Shown in pieces: positions 15,245-16,789 of a stretch of DNA of 16,789 bases. The stretch's first letter is position 1; every line of letters begins with the position of its first letter. The position numbers were made by a program, and so were the translations under genes. Location: the NCBI GenBank assembly GCA_027083115.1, contig JALWQN010000087.1, positions 1 to 16,789 on the forward strand. Reading direction: 5' to 3'. The stretch is from Desulfurococcales archaeon. GTDB lineage: Archaea; Thermoproteota; Thermoprotei_A; Sulfolobales; NBVN01. The notes below the pieces were generated by a model that was not told the DNA's origin, did not search any database, and saw only the letters and a program-made list of their open reading frames with translations.

Positions 15245-15880
15245 ATGGATAAGAGTAGTGAATGGCTAAATATTGTGGAGGCCGTTAAGGAATGTAAGGA
15301 ATGCCCCCTACATAAATTCAGGAAAAACCCTGTCCCTGGGGAAGGCTCGCTGAATGCAGAAGTGATGTTGATTGGTGAGGCCCCAGGCAGGAGGGAGGAT
15401 GAGACTGGGAGGCCATTCGTGGGTGCTGCAGGCAAGTACCTGAATGAATTACTGAGTAAGGCAGGACTTAAGCGCGAGGATGTCTTCATCACTAACGTAG
15501 TGAAGTGCCGGCCACCGAACAACAGGGACCCTAAACCTGAAGAAATAATGAAGTGCTCGAGACACACAAACAGAATAATTAAATTAATCTCGCCTAAAGT
15601 GATCGTTACTTTAGGGAATCACTCAGGGAGGTACGTGATTGAGTACTTAGGTGGTGGCAGGTGGTACGGCGTCACTAGGGCAAGGGGCAAAGTGCACGAT
15701 CTTATGGTTCTTGGCCTGCGGGTTAAGGTCTTACCCACATATCATCCGGCGGCAGCACTATATAATCCTAAACTTAAGGGAAACCTCGAGATGGAATACG
15801 TAAGGTTGGGGGAGCAAGTAACATCTGTTAATTCAGGACGCAGGAGTAAAGGGAGAACACTTCTAGATTACTTCACTTAG
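15245..15880 (+). CDS. Uracil-DNA glycosylase, family 4 ([4Fe-4S])
   Basis: This enzyme removes uracil formed by cytosine deamination, the first step of base-excision repair, important in hyperthermophiles. The 211-aa protein shows the family-4 hallmarks. The cluster ligands are Cys17 and Cys20 (C-x2-C) and Cys88 and Cys104. The catalytic/water-binding motif is GEAPGRREDETGRPFVG (44-60), and the C-terminal active-site motif is TYHPAAAL (His167). The tail of about 25 residues after the fold is basic and probably flexible. The ATG at 15245 starts 54 bases after S25e, preceded by a weak GGTAGGT. It may be co-transcribed with S25e and the next gene. I have not given a symbol because naming in archaea varies. 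Confidence 0.94.
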   Translation: MDKSSEWLNIVEAVKECKECPLHKFRKNPVPGEGSLNAEVMLIGEAPGRREDETGRPFVGAAGKYLNELLSKAGLKREDVFITNVVKCRPPNNRDPKPEEIMKCSRHTNRIIKLISPKVIVTLGNHSGRYVIEYLGGGRWYGVTRARGKVHDLMVLGLRVKVLPTYHPAAALYNPKLKGNLEMEYVRLGEQVTSVNSGRRSKGRTLLDYFT

Positions 15881-15920
15881 GTGGTGGGTCCTGACCGAAA
15901 ACAGAGCCAGCAGGGATGAG

Positions 15921-16340
15921 TTGCTTGAGTGGTTAAGAAACAGGATAAAGGAGATAAAAGAAGAACTCAATAACCTAGAAGGTATCTACAGCCTGCTGAA
16001 GGAAGGGAAGGGGATGAAGGAAGTTAGGAAGGGGATCCCAAGAACTACAGTTAAGGTCATTGCTTCGGACGGAGATATCCTGGCTAACGTGGTTGAGAGC
16101 AAGGAGGGCCTAAGAATAATTTTTACTGAAGGACTCCCTAAGGACGACCCGTATGTTAAGTCATTCCTTCTTAAGGTTCTTGAGGACAAAAGGAGTTCAG
16201 GGAGCGTCAGCAATTACGAGGTTGTTGAGAAGAAGGGTTACGTCACCGAGATAAAGTTTCCTGAAGGAGTTAGTGATAAGCTCCTGAAGGAGCTGGAGTT
16301 AGTGATAAAGTATGTTTGGAGTAACTTAAGTAGTGAATGA
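15921..16340 (+). CDS. Hypothetical protein with N-terminal coiled coil
   Basis: I do not recognise this protein of about 139 aa. It begins with a charged amphipathic helix (WLRNRIKEIKEELNNLEGIY), probably a coiled coil, followed by an alpha/beta domain with strands TTVKVIASDGDILANVV and GLRIIFTEGLP and a C-terminal helix (KLLKELELVIKYVW). There is no membrane segment or Cys. The start is doubtful: TTG 15921 has no ribosome-binding site, while a strong GGTGGTGGG lies at 15881-15889. The frame stays open back to that point without ATG, GTG or TTG. GTG 15884 would join the frame if one A of the AAAA run at 15898-15901 were absent. It follows the UDG gene by 40 bases and precedes L35Ae, so a role in translation or repair is only a positional guess. 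Confidence 0.7.
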   Translation: MLEWLRNRIKEIKEELNNLEGIYSLLKEGKGMKEVRKGIPRTTVKVIASDGDILANVVESKEGLRIIFTEGLPKDDPYVKSFLLKVLEDKRSSGSVSNYEVVEKKGYVTEIKFPEGVSDKLLKELELVIKYVWSNLSSE

Positions 16341-16344
16341 GAAT

Positions 16345-16404
16345 TACCTCAGCGTAACTCTGATAAGGCATCAATCACCTTCTTGCCGAGTACTCATCAT
16401 CAGC
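16345..16404 (-). ncRNA. Candidate C/D-box sRNA
   Basis: On the minus strand a C-box match ATGATGA (16400-16394) is followed 45 bases later by a D-box CTGA (16352-16349). An internal C'-like TGATTGA lies between them (16377-16371). Spacing and total size (about 52 bases) suit archaeal 2'-O-methylation guide RNAs. A clear D' box and a terminal stem are missing, so this could be chance. Confidence 0.28.
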
Positions 16405-16481
16405 CATTAAGGTAAGTTCACTCAACGCTTAATAAAATAACTTCTTCCTCATCAATCATTAAATGTTTCGTGTTTAGATAC

Positions 16482-16496
16482 GCGGAAATTTATAAG
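16482..16496 (+). promoter_or_regulatory. BRE/TATA promoter of rpl35ae
   Basis: GCGGAAA followed directly by TTTATAAG is a close match to an archaeal BRE plus TATA box. Transcription would begin about 25 bases downstream, near 16519, leaving a leader of about 10 bases that carries the GGTG ribosome-binding site. This is the best promoter in the window. Confidence 0.65.
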
Positions 16497-16528
16497 GGGG
16501 TATTCGGAAGTGATGATGGTGTTAGGCA

Positions 16529-16789
16529 ATGCCTGGCAAGAGAAAAAGCGTTCAGTTAGGTGTGGGGATAGTGCTGGGTTATAGGAGAGGACCGAACACG
16601 CAGTACGTTAATCAAGTCCTCATTAGGGTTATTGATTTCGTCGGTAAGAAAGTGGATAACTTGGTGGGTGCTAAGGTGAAGGTTAAGGACAACCACGGTA
16701 ACTCCTACCTAGGGAAAATCATTAGGCCTCACGCAAGAGGCAGAAATAATGTGGTGGTCGTTGTCTTTAACAAGAACCTACCTGGCCAG
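16529..16789 (+). CDS. rpl35ae: Large ribosomal subunit protein L35Ae, 3'-partial
   Basis: L35Ae is a small protein of the archaeal/eukaryotic large ribosomal subunit. The visible 87 residues start MPGKRKSVQLGVGIVLGYRR and contain the family's beta-barrel pattern, with NTQYVNQVLIRV, VGAKVKVKDNHGNSYLGKII and RPHARGRNNVVVVVF near the end, where family members carry the H-G/A-R-G-N/x-V stretch. No stop is reached before base 16789, so the gene continues by at least a few codons. ATG 16529 is fixed by GGTG seven bases upstream and by an in-frame TAG just before it. A BRE/TATA element lies about 35 bases upstream, so it is transcribed independently of the preceding genes. Confidence 0.92.
   Translation, partial: MPGKRKSVQLGVGIVLGYRRGPNTQYVNQVLIRVIDFVGKKVDNLVGAKVKVKDNHGNSYLGKIIRPHARGRNNVVVVVFNKNLPGQ

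Noticed and set aside
1..16789. CRISPR arrays, rRNA or tRNA genes, intact insertion sequences
   Set aside because: Reading by eye found no regularly spaced repeats, no tRNA-like cloverleaf with CCA-end context and no intact transposase.

Overview
The window looks like a piece of a hyperthermophilic archaeal chromosome, most likely Thermoproteota (crenarchaeal). The evidence is archaeal ribosomal proteins S25e and L35Ae, an archaeal TrmI-type tRNA m1A methyltransferase, a family-4 [4Fe-4S] uracil-DNA glycosylase, a dye-linked L-proline-dehydrogenase-like complex, GGTG/GGTGAT ribosome-binding sites, frequent GTG/TTG starts, and archaeal TATA boxes.

Region 1 (1-4741), sugar uptake and isomerisation. 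A CUT2-type sugar ABC importer (a fused two-domain ATPase cut by the left edge, then an RbsC-like permease) is followed after one base by a basic 208-aa protein that I do not recognise. An L-fucose-isomerase-type enzyme faces them on the other strand. No substrate-binding protein is visible; it may lie left of the window.

Region 2 (4742-9844), AT-rich surface-glycan island. All genes are on the minus strand and widely spaced: a GT4 glycosyltransferase, a GT2 glycosyltransferase, the decayed C-terminal half of another GT4 glycosyltransferase (three internal stops), and an alkaline-phosphatase/sulfatase-superfamily protein with Thr at the nucleophile position. The long gaps and the gene remnant suggest a fast-evolving accessory block.

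Region 3 (9845-13292), redox complex. Four tightly packed plus-strand genes encode a [2Fe-2S]/FAD/NAD(P)-type subunit, a 4Fe-4S ferredoxin-like subunit, a small BFD-like [2Fe-2S] protein and a DAO-family FAD dehydrogenase. Content and order match the heterotetrameric dye-linked L-proline dehydrogenase (PDH1) of Thermococcales. The small BFD gene appears to carry a one-base frameshift beside its start: its CxC cluster motif lies in frame upstream of the first usable ATG.

Region 4 (13282-16789), core information processing. This holds trmI, a ribbon-helix-helix regulator, a decayed winged-helix regulator, S25e (start re-assigned to a TTG), UDG family 4, a small conserved-looking coiled-coil protein, a weak C/D-box sRNA candidate, and L35Ae, which runs off the right edge behind a good BRE/TATA promoter.

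I did not find a clearly new defence or mobile system. The strongest points to re-check are the BFD frameshift, the two gene remnants, the Thr-type phosphatase/sulfatase in the glycan cluster, and the unknown protein coupled to the sugar importer.
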